From assembly GCA_003427395.1 (NCBI GenBank), contig BFEA01000206.1, forward strand, positions 1,006,701 through 1,044,811: a stretch of 38,111 bases of DNA, written 5' to 3'. Both the position numbers and the translations under genes were made by a program. This stretch comes from Chara braunii (lineage: Eukaryota > Streptophyta > Charophyceae > Charales > Characeae). Below, piece after piece: positions 28,617 through 38,111 of this stretch. Position 1 is the stretch's first letter; every line of letters starts with the position of its first letter. Under the pieces are notes generated by a model. It saw only the letters and a program-made list of their open reading frames with translations. It was not told the DNA's origin and made no database searches.

Positions 28617-30034
28617 AGGACCTCCTCTAGTTCTCTTACTCGGTCTACCTCCTGTTGATAGGGGATGTGGGAGGAAAAGAGGCCTTCATAAAAGGATCCA
28701 GCGATCCTTACACAATGAGCTGTGGTGGTAGCTAATTCGCCAGACACAGGATCTAAAACAGGCTGGATGGTGGTGCGGTGTGCTCTTAGAGAAGCCAGAC
28801 TGAAAAATTGAGAGTCCATGGTACCTTCGGTGGTCCACTTCGCTAGTTTGCCACGAATCCTAATTCTTTGTCATCTGTGTTGTGCTAGTTGTAGCAGCTG
28901 GTCCTGCAGATTCTGAATGTCCTGGATGTGATCAATAGAGTTGTCCTGGCTGACCAGGTTATGAAGTATTTTGTGAACATCCATTTCGTGTGCATGTCGT
29001 CTGCTTGCCAACAACTTCGAATATTCCTTACATTTTCTGGCTAGGAAGAAGAGTCCATTGGTGAACCATCGGGCATCCGAGTCGAAGGAATATTTCTGGT
29101 TTCTCCAAAATTCCTAGACATCCCGAATGTATGCGTGGAACGATTTGTCCTTAAGCAGGGATGTATTGAGCTTGTAATATCCAGGCCCTTGATCCGGCCG
29201 TTTGCGAAAGGAGAATATGGCTCCGCATAAACGGTGGTCTAGACCGGGGTGGGGGGTTTGTGGGAAGATAGTGGCTAGTTGCAGGGAATTCTGAATCTCC
29301 AACGAGAGTAAAATCAAGTCTATGCGTGATTTTGAATGTCTAGCCTGGTCATTGGAGCGATGGCACGTATAGGTTTTCTTTGTCGGGTGCAAGTGTCTGT
29401 ATGCGTCCACCAGACCTAGGGCTTCACTAAGATCTGCCAGGATTCTTTCGTCTTCTTCTACATTGCTTGGGCAGGGGTCCCGAAAGCCCCATCAGTCCAT
29501 CCATCTATCCGGAGCAGCATTAAAATCACCGACAATAACCAGCGGGACTCCTTGTGGTGCTAGAGTCTGAAAGTGGGTAAAACATTGTGCCCGTTCTATT
29601 GCTGTGTTAGGGGCGTATATGCAAAAGATGCTAATTAGCTCTATCTCCAGCATCCCCAAGATTGATACCCACCTCCCCTGTTCTTCGTCTGCCACTCAAT
29701 GTACCACCTCTAACCAGGATCCTGGCGGGATCCAAATGGCCACCCCTGCCGACCCTGGGGAGACCACATGCGCCCTGTAGGCCTGATGAGGCCAGATTGT
29801 TTTATGGGCCAGGTGGTGTTCTGGTTTATCCATTAGATGGGTTTCCTGTGCGCAGATGACGTCGGGCCGCGTCTTGGCCCCCACACCCTTTAGCTGGTCC
29901 CAGATCGCCTGCCTTGTGGAGGGGTTGAAGGAGGTCAATCCATTTACATTGAGGGTCCTTATGTCTAGATCTGCGTAACGGAGACAATGTTTCCAGTGCG
30001 GGTTCCTGCAGTACAATGCATTGATTTCGTCCAT
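28499..30034 (-). pseudogene. LINE ORF2, APE-type endonuclease and linker
   Basis: One frame runs from ATG 30034 to 28499 with four internal stops: TGA 29696, TGA 29492, TAG 29114 and TGA 28871. Endonuclease motifs are LNVNGLTS, CAQETH, VGDFNAAPD, SRIDLILLS and GLDHR (Asp-His pair retained). This enzyme nicks target DNA to start reverse transcription. ORF1 ends at 30066, so ORF2 begins about 30 nt later. Preservation of a single frame with only point stops suggests decay mainly by substitution. Confidence 0.85.
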
Positions 30035-30065
30035 TAGTATAGTTCTGTCTGCTGCCGTCCCAAAT

Positions 30066-30983
30066 CTAGACTCTAATCCATGGTCGGGCAGAGCAGTCTA
30101 TTGTACGTAGCAACCCATACCAGAGCACCCTCGATAAGCACGTGCGTAAATCCTCCTCCGTCCAAAATCGATTGACTTTCACTTGTTGAAGGGGGAGCTC
30201 CATCAGGTCTCCATGGTTGAACCACTTCAAATTGGAGTCTTTATCCTCCTCAAAGAGAACGTACAGGTCTGTGGTGGCTACCCTCATCAATCCATCAAAT
30301 TGGGGGAGGGTTGCTAGGACTCCGACTGGGTAGTGCTAGCGTAGAAAAGGATCTGCCTTTTTCTTAAAGTCGCTATCTCTCAGGCCGGGGAGAGACCAGA
30401 TGTTGTAGAAGGCCCATCCTGGCAGTGTGAATCCTCCTTGCAGTAGAGAGAGCCCAATCTCCATCCTATCGTCCACATATCTCAGGGGTATGACTACCAC
30501 CCCTTCTTTCTGCAACATGTTTTTTTCATATTGGCCTGCTTCCACCATATGTCTAAGTTTTTTGTGGCAGTAATCGGACAGAACCACAAATCGGTTCTCC
30601 TCAAGGTCTTCCGGTGGTGGCTGGTGTTGCACTGGGGGGTGAAACTGTTGGGCTGTGAGGTGGCGAATTCGTTGGAAGATCTCGAACCAAGTGATGTGCT
30701 GGGGGGGACCGACTTCTAGGGATTTTCGCAAGGTCGGACTTTTATCTAGTATGGCAAACAGTTGGGCATAGGAGCAGTCCCCGAAGTCCTTTGTCACGCC
30801 CGGGTATTGAGCAAGGAAGCCCTCTATCAGCCAATCGACGGTAATTCTAAGTTTTTGTTCCGTGTCCATATCTACCGGTGGAGCACCCGTGTCCTCCTGC
30901 GGGTCAATGTCCATCGCAGCCACATCTGGGGGGGGGGGGGGGGGGGACTGGGGGTTCCTCGATCTCCATGAGTTGCGGGCCAA
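30066..30983 (-). pseudogene. LINE ORF1, C-terminal part with domain copy 2
   Basis: The frame 30983-30336 encodes 215 residues: a Pro-rich segment encoded by a 19-nt G-run (30928-30946), then a domain (residues 45-120) and a conserved-looking stretch (VVVIPLRYVDDRMEIGLSLL). After TAG at 30336-30338 the frame continues and ends near 30066. The domain is a diverged copy of one at 31432-31199. The role within ORF1 is unknown. Confidence 0.6.
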
Positions 30984-31048
30984 AAGCCCCTTCGAGGTAA
31001 TCCATCCTCTGCGAGGACCTCTTGCTTCCCTTCTTCAAGGGTGGTTGT

Positions 31049-31962
31049 CTATTGATCCCTGTTCCCCCTAGATCCCAACTCCCTACCTACCATGTTTGCT
31101 GCCTCCCCCATCTTTACCCCCTGCGGGACCGCAGTCTGCTCGCCACCTTCGGACGACTGTTCGCTGGAATGTTTGGCTGGCAGGTGGTTATGTGCCGCTT
31201 GCAGTCCCTTTGTCGGTACCTGGAAGTATGCTGCCGAAATTTTGAAAAGCCTTTGGAGTACCTCATCCCAACGAGTGTGGCTCGGAAGGCCTTGTTCCAA
31301 AATGCACCTCACCTTCGCGTTGTCCTTGAGGGCACCCCTCAATTGTGCGTGTGCCTGCGGCCAGAAATTCGTTGGGGCCTCTGCATAGAGAGACCGAAGA
31401 CCTGTCATGATCCAGTCCGTGATTTGCAGGGTCGAGGGGTTGGGGTTCTATACTAATCCGAGGTCTGTCGGGTTGTCCCTCCCTTCTACAGACCGCTCCA
31501 GTACATCACCATAAGGGTCCCTCATGCCCATGATGGATTGCAGGTGGCTGGAATATTGCATGCAGGTCTCTTTTCCGTTTTGTTCGACTTGCTGAGCCTG
31601 CTGACTTCCTTGACGCATTGCTTCTCCTTCACCTGATTTTGTGGCCAATACGGCGAAGATGTTTTGACCCACTCCCTCTTCCTTGCCCTTACTCTTTCCT
31701 TGGTCTGACGTAGTGGACCACCTCGTTGCCCTTTTTTCGGAGATTTGGGCTGCAGCTGGGTTCCCTGCCCTGTTAGATAATTCTCCGGGGCCGGGCCTAG
31801 TTTCCTCCTCCCTGGTTGTCCCGATTCTCCTTCCGGTCGGTACCCAGTGGTTCGGGAATGACCCCCTGCGGCTGTAGGTGGGCTTCTACCGTCTTTGGGG
31901 GAGTCGAGGTAGGTGGGGGGTTGGAATCGAGATTGGGATTTCCCGCTCCCTCCCACACCCAT
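31049..31962 (-). pseudogene. LINE ORF1, middle part with domain copy 1
   Basis: The frame at 31962-31522 is Pro/Ser/Lys-rich, low-complexity linker. The frame at 31408-31049, extended upstream to about 31432, holds the first copy of the repeated domain (ITDWIMTGL, then HAQLRGAL, then RWDEVLQRL), followed by a disordered tail. Confidence 0.55.
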
Positions 31963-32062
31963 CCTATGATTTCCCCTCCCTCGCCTGCCTTATCAGCGTA
32001 AACCCACCTTTCATGTCCTGGGTCTACGGTGCGCCAGTGTGCACTCCTAAAGGGGTCTTGAA

Positions 32063-32964
32063 TTAGACGCCCTGTGGCCCTAACTTGGTTGACCGGGTGG
32101 TAGGAGCATACAGGGTCTGTGTATAGGTGACCATAGGCTTGACACTTGAAACACCAGGGGCGTAGCTTCTGGGCCGTGTGTATCTTGTAGTCCTTTTCCT
32201 CGACCCAGAAGGGGATATGTCGTCAACAGAAAATGGTTGCCCCTCTGGGAGATTGATAGCCAACATCAGGTAGTCGTCCCTTCTTGCCACATGGGGGGGC
32301 AGTGGGTCTATAACGTCAATAATGTTAATTTTTTCTCCGAAGTCCTGGAAAAAAACCGTCTGGATTTCGATGGGAATATGCCGAAATTCTACCCATAATT
32401 TTTCTGCCATCATTTTCTCTCTCTTTTTCTTCTGGGCGCTGCTGTTTTGAGGGAGCCCATGGGTAGATCCGTACTTCGGACCTATCGCATCGAATCGATC
32501 GCCAGTTATCCATGGCCCGTTTGTCCATCTCATATCTACAAATGGCAGTAACAGTGGATGTTGAGATGGGCTGGAGCAGAAAAAGGTATTGTGCTTCTTC
32601 CATGCTTCCTTTGAGAGAAGTCAACCTCTTGCGTATCCATCCCACTTTGTCATTTGTAGGCAGCGTCGTCGTGAAACACCCAGTTACTGGCGTGTTTTGT
32701 GTATAACTCATTTTTGTCCCTGACCTTGTCTGCCGGTAAGGTTTTAACCAGCGAGGATTTGCCCTTCAGGTTGATTACCTTGGATTCCGATGGGGTCAGG
32801 AGCCTGGCTAGGAAAAAGGCGTCCGCAGACAATAGACTCCCCAGGGGGATCTTCCACTCCCGCCTTTCCTCTTCCTCAGTTTTCTTGTGCACCGTGATTG
32901 TTTGACCAGCATGTGGTTTGTGCAAACGTGCGGCCCAGGAGGGGGAGGGGGAGGTGTGGGACAT
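32063..32964 (-). pseudogene. LINE ORF1, N-terminal nucleic-acid-binding part with CCHC knuckle
   Basis: Several frames are needed to read it. The segment KLWVEFRHIPIEIQTVFFQD with a downstream beta-rich stretch resembles the RRM-like (DUF4283-type) fold of plant LINE ORF1. A zinc knuckle follows in another frame at 32153-32106 with spacing CX2CX4HX6C (CFKCQAYGH...C), slightly longer than the usual HX4C. ATG at 32964 (MSHTSPSPSW) is the first plausible start. Confidence 0.6.
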
Positions 32965-32970
32965 GTGGGG

Positions 32971-33590
32971 GGGGGTGGAGGACTGGGTGTCCTCGGACCC
33001 CCTTGTCTGTTGGGTGGCGGGGTGGTCTGCCCCCCACTAGTCCTCTATTGCCTTTTGTTTACCTCCGGCCAGGCTTTTGTCCGCGTGCTGTCGGATGACC
33101 CCTTGATACAATAGGATAGAGTCTAGTCTTTTATGTGCACTTTGAAGTCTGTGCCCCATTTTGGGGCACTTGCTGGCTGCCATCGTGCTTTGGTGTTTCT
33201 CTGATTCCCTTCGCTCCTCCCTGTTCCAACTCTATGTTTCCTATGTATGCCTGTGCTCGGAGCGCTGAATGCCTTGGATGACAGCCAGGAGGGTGCGGCT
33301 ACCTTCTTCGAATTAAACTCCTGCCTGTGTTCTGCCCAACCCTCGTTATCCTCCCGTCCCTCTCGGAGAGGCCCGTGGTTCGACCTTTGTTATTTCCTTC
33401 CTTCGTTATCCTTCCTTCCCTACCTATCCCTTCTGATTGTTTCCCTCATTGTTATTCCTTTCCTTCGTTATTCTCCCCGTTCCACAGAAGTTGACATAAC
33501 CCTCCTCCGTCAGTCTACGGCTATCACCCTCACACTTGCCTCCCTCCTCCACAGTCCCCCCGCTCGTGATTGGTACGTGATTACACTTTT
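32971..33590. other. No gene recognised; possible LINE 5' UTR then CTT-rich sequence
   Basis: G-rich runs near 32940-33020 lead into ordinary sequence. TCCTTCGTTAT-like words repeat at about 33345-33480. The LINE 5' end probably lies here, but no target duplication was found. Confidence 0.4.
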
Positions 33591-34920
33591 CCAAGGAGGG
33601 CGGGATACGACGTGGGAGAGAGGAGTGGGAAGAGGACAGGTGCCGAGAGAAGGGCGCAACGAGAGAGGAGCGAAGGTTGGGCCAAGAAGAGACGGGGGGG
33701 AAGATGCACGTTGCAAGAAGGCAGAAACAAGGAGAACAAGGGAGAGTCGGGGGGCGGAGAGGAAGGGGAGCAGGAAGAACAAAGCAAGAAGGGGAGGTGG
33801 GGAGGAAGATTCACGTTGCGGGAGGAGGTGACTCGGGCAAGGAGGAGGTCGGGATGTGAGAGGCTTGAGGCAGCGAGGGGAGATCGAGAACTAAAGGCCG
33901 AAAAGGAAGAACAAGGGAGAGACGGGGGGCGGAGAGAAAGGGGAGTAGAGAACACCAAAACCAGACGGGGAGAGGCTTGAGGCAGCGAGGGGAGAATGGG
34001 AACTAAAGGAAGAACAAGGGAGAGACGGGGGGCGGAGGGACTCGAAGAGGGGAGCAGAAAAAAACAAAACCAGACGGGGAGGGGAAGTCGAGATGTGAAG
34101 AGAGAGTACACAGTGAAGAGGAGACCGGAGGGATCGAGAAAGAGGGGAAGGTGGGGGAAGCGAGGGGATCGAGATGTAGATGGGCTAAAGTTTGTGAGGT
34201 AGCGAGGAGAGAGTTGTCGGTGAAGAAGAGGGGAGAGAGTCAGGGGGGGGGGGGAAGGCAGCACGATCTTTCCAAAGAAGGTGGAGAGCAACAAGGGGGG
34301 TGGATCACGAGGGGAGAAACGAGGGGTTCAAGATGGCGATAAGCAGCGAAGAAAGAGTTTGCGAGGAGAAGGGAAATTAAAAAAAGGGAGAACAAGGGAG
34401 AGTCGGAGGCCGGAAGTGGAGGGGAAAGGGAATGAACCGAGAAGGGGGGAAGGGTGGGGGAAGCTAGGGGGTCAGATGGGCTATGTTTGTGGGGTAGTGC
34501 GGAGAGAGATCTCGGTGAAGAGGAAGGGAGAGAGTCGAGAGGGGGGGGATCTTTCCAAGGAAGGTGGAGGGCAAAAATGGGGTGGGTCACGAGAGAAGAA
34601 GCGAGGGAATCAAGATGGCGATAGGTTGAGCTCATGGCGCAGCGAAGAGAGAGTCTATGGCGAGGAAGAAGGAGGTGAATGAAAGGGTCAGTGGAGTTTA
34701 CGGGGAAGAAGGAGGAGGTGAGTAGAGAGAGAGGGGGGAGGAGTAGAAAGGGAGGGAAGAAAATCAGATCGAAAGCAGAATCAAGCAAGACCAGAAGAGG
34801 AAGGGGTGAGCCGGCAAAGTGGAAGTCGAGATGGGGTGGAAATTGGATTGCAAGGGGACAAGAAGGCAGGAGGAGAAGGGGGGAAGGGGGGAATGGGGAA
34901 AGGGGGGTAGTCACTTTCCT
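33590..34920 (+). repeat. Purine-rich tract with about 300-bp and shorter tandem repeats
   Basis: The plus strand is strongly A/G-rich over about 1.3 kb. Two imperfect units of about 300 bp are visible (34140-34440 and 34445-34740), sharing GGTGGGGGAAGC, GATGGGCTA, GATCTTTCCAA and CAAGATGGCGATA. Upstream a shorter unit (GAGGCTTGAGGCAGCGAGGGG, then GAACAAGGGAGAGACGGGGGGCGGA) repeats at 33858 and 33970, and TTCACGTTGC/GCACGTTGC repeats near 33706 and 33809. Open frames here are composition artefacts. Confidence 0.75.
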
Positions 34921-35075
34921 AAAATTCCTGTTGTCGGCTTCTTCTTGTTACGTCTTCGTCGACTTCGAGAGGATCAGTTTGGTCGTCGCCCCAGTCCGTT
35001 TCCCCCACCGTGCCAGATTCCGAGCGCGGGGCCCCAAGGGTAATGGACTGTGACCCACGATTGTCTGACAGCTAG

Positions 35076-35471
35076 TCTACTCTCAACAGGCGAACAGCAG
35101 AACCACGGCCAATCACGACGGCACGAGAGCTGCGAATCCTGTGGGCGCAACTACCAGCCTTATCTTCGCAGAAACTCTCAGCACTGCTCTGGCTCCTGTC
35201 ACACTCCGCCATCCCCAGCTCCGACAGCTCGGACAGGCTGTATGAACTGGGAATGGACATAAAATCCACGAAGTGCAGATGCTGCGGTGGCCAGCAAGAA
35301 GAAAGCTTAGAGCATCTGATTTGGACCTGTCCGGCCTCCAAATCATTCTGGCAATGGTGGGAAAGGCACTGGTTCAGGTTTGTTGGCCCATTGCTCCGGG
35401 ACCCATGAGACGAATCCTGGGCCCTTCTTGGCCGAATCCCCCCCCCTTGGTTCAAATACATGGGGAGAGGC
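35076..35471 (+). pseudogene. LINE C-terminal fragment with RT zinc-binding motif
   Basis: The plus-strand frame is open from 35076 to TGA 35406-35408 and continues to TAA about 35471. It reads ARELRILWAQLPALSSQKL, then LGMDIKSTKCRCCGG, then ESLEHLIWTCPASKSFW. The pattern CX2CX9HX4C followed by a Phe-Trp is the zinc-binding domain at the end of plant LINE ORF2. It is a fragment of a second LINE in the opposite orientation to the large one, and keeps the Cys/His set that the large LINE seems to lack. Confidence 0.7.
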
Positions 35472-35570
35472 TAAGTGGTGGCGCAGGTCATCCGATCAAT
35501 TCTCATCTAGACCATATGGGGAGACCGCAACAATGTCCTTTTCCGACAACAGTACAAGCGACCTCGCTCG

Positions 35571-35681
35571 CTTTCCTAATCGGGACAACTCTGATCATGA
35601 TCGTGCAGATCTGGGCCATGATCCGAGATATCAAAGCCCAGATCCGCACGATCATGATCAGAGCTGTCCCGATTAGGAAAG
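35571..35681. repeat. Long hairpin: 45-bp arms, 21-nt loop
   Basis: Arms 35571-35615 and 35637-35681 are inverse copies with two mismatches; pairing can be extended about 5 bp further with one mismatch. The loop is 35616-35636. The arms contain TGATCATGATC and AATCGGGACA. It could be a small MITE, or a small-RNA precursor if transcribed. No target duplication was clear. Confidence 0.85.
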
Positions 35682-35882
35682 CGGGCAGAGGCCATACACC
35701 CAGAGCGCCAGAGGCAGGCATTGGTTCCTGGTGACATGGGCATTGGGCACGTGACAACAAGCTTGCCACTTTCACCCACAGTGGCACGCGGGTCATCACC
35801 CCCTGGCTCTCCGAATGTTCTTCCTTGACTCTGTCTCCTCCCTCTTCCCCGCTCCTTCCTCACCCCCCAACTCCCCCCTCCC

Positions 35883-35883
<1 letters not shown>

Positions 35884-35934
<51 letters not shown>
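35884..35934 (+). repeat. 51-nt poly(C) run
   Basis: Uninterrupted C's within a C/T-rich segment (35840-35940). Length is error-prone in assemblies. Confidence 0.9.
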
Positions 35935-35937
<3 letters not shown>

Positions 35938-35999
35938 AACCAGCCGCACGTCTCACCCCACTTCAATTCCCAGGGGCCCCTACCCCCCCCCATTGAAAC

Positions 36000-36639
36000 C
36001 CTTAGGAATAGGAGAGATTAGGTTCTTTCTCTGAACCCGGGCACTCGGTTCCGGTCGGCAGCCACAGTAGGTTGGCTGCGTTGGGTTGGGTCGGGAGGAG
36101 AGTGTCACGTTACAGAGAAAGGGAACTCCGGTTCCTCCTGGCCATCATAGGCCAGCCATCATAGGCCAGGATCAGGCCGTTGCCTTTTCGGTCTGTGTAC
36201 GAAGACTTCTGCCGGTAGACACTTAGCGTCTAGGACTGAACAAGCTACCGTGCTTGACTCTTTGATGTTTAGTGTGTTTCTTTCTTCCTTCTTCTTTCTT
36301 CTTTCTTGTTGACAATCTATTGCTAGTGTAGTGACAGTGCTGTTAGGTCACCATGGTTTTTATTTCCAAGGAGTTCCCCGGGTCCCAACTGGGTCCTGTC
36401 AAAAGCGAAACTACTGGTAATTGAAACGGTTTTCACCTTTTGCAGTCACAGATGCGGGTCCCAGAGTTCGATCCCCAGACCTTACCTTACCCATGTACAG
36501 TATCGAGTTGACCCCTGAGTGTTTGAACCCGCAACCTGTGTTTTGGTAGTTGGCTGTTGTCTTTCGTCGGTCTGCGTAGTTGTAGGGGTTCGATCTGTAG
36601 ATCTGTCGAGTAGGGGTCATAGACTCATAGCTGTGTAGA
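36000..36639. other. No gene recognised
   Basis: Contains a short duplicated word (CCATCATAGGCCAG at 36142-36168), a TTCTTTC-rich patch (36280-36306), and tRNA T-loop-like words (AGTTCGATCC near 36466 and GGTTCGATC near 36587) with no matching A box, so no tRNA or SINE is called. Confidence 0.4.
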
Positions 36640-36733
36640 GGCCGTAGCTGTAGCGTTTCTGAAAGGTCAAGGTCGTAGCTGCCACAGCCCTGAAAGGTCA
36701 AGGTCGTAGCTGCTACAGTCCTGAAAGGCCAAG
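36640..36733 (+). repeat. 31-bp minisatellite, three units
   Basis: CTGAAAGGTCAAGGTCGTAG recurs with a 31-bp period (starts 36659, 36690, 36721), with a few substitutions. Confidence 0.85.
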
Positions 36734-37476
36734 TCCACAGACTTCCGGAAGTGGCCTTTCGAGAGTTCCTCACGTTTAGTCAGAGGCAAGTGGGCAAGTG
36801 GTGAGTCCAACTTCGCTTAGGCAGCGGTACTCAGCCCCAGTCTCACTTTGCACAGTCAGCAAGTACCATGAGGGACTGTGTACACCACCGGCCCGGTGGA
36901 AAAGGGCAGACCAACGACTTACAGAAGTATAAATCAAGAGGCAGCGCCCAGCCATTCATTCATTCGCTGCGTGAGCCATGCGGAAGTCCTGCCCCAGCGT
37001 CTTGTGCAAGGTGGTCTGCAGGTTGCCGGTAGTCGAAGTGGGCTGAAGAAAGACAAAGTGTCCATAGTCAGTAGTAGTTGAGCGGCCATAGCCGCCGTAG
37101 GTTAGAGATAGGCTTCAGTGTGTGTGTGTGTGTGTGTGTGTGTAGTACAGGGAAACGTGTGGGATATCCAGGGTGATCCAGAGTTGAGTGTATGCGAACG
37201 ATGGTTGTGGACACAGTGTCGGTGAAGAGAGTTGTTGGGCGCTCAGTCGCCATAGCCTGTTGAAGCAAGTTTGCATCTGAACTGTGTTCTCGGTCTCCAT
37301 ATCTCTGAGCTTGAGTGGGCGCCTGGCGCCAGTTTGGTCTACCATCTGTTTGTATGCATGCAAAGTGAGAAATAAAGCGAGTCTGATTGCATAATGCTCC
37401 AGTCCGGCCTTTATGTGGGGAGACCGGCCCCAACTCATACCTTTTGCAATGTGGACGAACCTTCCTTTGGGGAAAG
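36734..37476. other. No gene recognised; poly(A)-signal-like end
   Basis: AATAAA at 37371-37376 is followed by a 22-nt A-run at 37477-37498, which could mark the 3' end of a retroposed or transcribed sequence in plus orientation. No frame or flanking duplication supports a specific element. Confidence 0.35.
37118..37143 (+). repeat. (GT)n microsatellite
   Basis: Thirteen GT units. Confidence 0.95.
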
Positions 37477-37498
37477 AAAAAAAAAAAAAAAAAAAAAA

Positions 37499-37773
37499 GT
37501 TGGCTCTATCTTTGTCCATCGTTAAAAAAACAAACGATAGTCCCTAGATTCCACCCTCTCTTGTTGCATCCCTCCCCTTCTACAGTTCTACTCCCACTTC
37601 ACTCCACTCTGGCAAACCAACCCCCCTTGAATCCCCCCCCAACCAGTCTGTGCAGAAAGCTGTGATCGCTCTCTCAATGTTCGTCTGTTCGTTGCCCAGG
37701 CCCAGATTTCACAGATACTATTAAGAAACAAGTGCGGTAGTAGCACACTTTCAAACTGTAAGGGCAAAAAAAA
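37499..37773. other. No gene recognised
   Basis: Short mixed sequence with a small inverted repeat (ATCGTT / AACGAT near 37518-37538) and C-rich patches. Confidence 0.4.
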
Positions 37774-37871
37774 CACTAATGGGCAACGAAAAAATGGCCG
37801 TAGTTCGAAAAGGCAGACATAACACTAATGGGCAATGAAGATATGGCCCAAGTTCGAAAAAGGCGGAAATA
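37774..37871 (+). repeat. 49-bp tandem repeat, two units
   Basis: CACTAATGGGCAACGAA...ATGGCC...AGTTCGAAAAGGC at 37774 recurs at 37823 with a few changes. Confidence 0.85.
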
Positions 37872-38111
37872 TCGCCTTTTCGTAGGCCGTTTCCACGAAT
37901 GCATCTGCCCAGATTATTAACTAGGTTCGTTCCTTGTTGTGCTGTCTTTTTTTTTTGCTGCCGACACTTGATTTCGTGCCCTGCCAAAGAGCAGAGCGTT
38001 TTCCACGGAGAACAGACGTGCAGCTGATACTTGCCAGTAGTGCCTCCAGGAATGCATCTGGCCAGAATCCCACCTTGTTTCATCCTTTTTCTTTGTGTTT
38101 TTTTTTTGTGC
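37872..38111. other. No gene recognised at the right edge
   Basis: Contains T-runs at 37949 and 38099; nothing else is supported. Confidence 0.4.

Larger units (their letters stand above)
24304..32970 (-). mobile_element. Plant-type LINE (APE endonuclease, L1-like), decayed
   Basis: On the minus strand the order is ORF1 with CCHC, then ORF2 with an APE-type endonuclease, reverse transcriptase and a long C-terminal region, then a poly(A)-ended 3' segment. All parts are collinear and on the same strand. There are many stops and frame changes, a deletion in the RT near 28300, and a DNA transposon inserted at 25844-26513. The 5' boundary is unclear; ORF1 is open from 32964. The total is about 8.0 kb without the insertion. 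Confidence 0.85.

Noticed and set aside
33581-34294. Long minus-strand Pro/Ser/Leu frame and matching plus-strand Arg/Glu/Gly frames
   Set aside because: They are translations of a purine-rich tandem-repeat tract.
35825-36034. Poly-Pro or poly-Gly frames
   Set aside because: They are translations of the 51-nt C run.
36466-36596. tRNA-like B-box words
   Set aside because: No A box at the right distance and no cloverleaf can be drawn.
36841-37370. 12-bp inverted repeat TCTCACTTTGCA / TGCAAAGTGAGA 0.5 kb apart
   Set aside because: Short, without matching flanking duplication or further similarity; could be chance.
1-38111. CRISPR array, bacterial operon or phage content
   Set aside because: No spaced direct repeats of that type. 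The operon-like ORF spacing lies within a eukaryotic retroelement with plant-type primer site and LTRs.

Overview
The window looks like repeat-rich nuclear DNA of a eukaryote, most likely a streptophyte (a land plant or a charophyte alga). Three things point there. A retrotransposon primer-binding site at 632-644 matches plant initiator-Met tRNA with one mismatch. One conserved host exon is flanked by canonical splice sites. Nearly everything else is mobile-element DNA of plant-like types. A species cannot be named from the sequence; a charophyte such as Chara is only a guess. No rRNA, tRNA or CRISPR array was found.

Region 1 (1-19848) is one decayed Ty3/gypsy-like LTR retrotransposon whose left end lies outside the window. 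It runs LTR, primer-binding site, gag (capsid, then CCHC knuckle), protease, reverse transcriptase, RNase H, then a separate integrase frame with a Cys-rich leader. After integrase come at least three unfamiliar frames (called A, B and D here) packed end to end like an operon: integrase/A and A/B overlap by ATGA, and B/D are 1 nt apart. A further open stretch (E) follows. The LTR itself, or sequence directly joined to it, carries another reading frame of about 180 codons. The element is broken by a 62-bp tandem duplication, frameshifts, and in-frame stops that are mostly TGA.

The right-hand LTR of that element is split by a 7.9-kb insertion (11738-19658). The insertion has TGTCG...CGACA ends and a 4-bp target duplication. 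The missing LTR piece resumes at 19663, and both halves align to the left LTR without a gap. The insertion is mostly non-coding, with one unidentified minus-strand frame.

Region 2 (19849-24303) is a mosaic. It holds fold-back MITE-like elements, microsatellites, a minus-strand exon that looks like V-ATPase subunit G, and SINE-like retroposons with perfect target duplications.

Region 3 (24304 to about 32970, minus strand) is a decayed plant-type LINE. ORF1 has a CCHC knuckle and an internally duplicated domain; ORF2 has an APE endonuclease and a reverse transcriptase. Its ORF2 is interrupted by a 670-bp hAT-like element with 19-bp inverted repeats and an 8-bp target duplication, which contains the 65-N assembly gap. 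The probable 3' end of the LINE shares sequence and a stem-loop with the SINE-like copies.

Region 4 (33000-38111) holds a purine-rich tandem-repeat tract of about 1.3 kb, a second LINE C-terminal fragment on the plus strand, a long near-perfect hairpin, a 51-nt poly(C) run and several minisatellites. No intact host gene is visible there.
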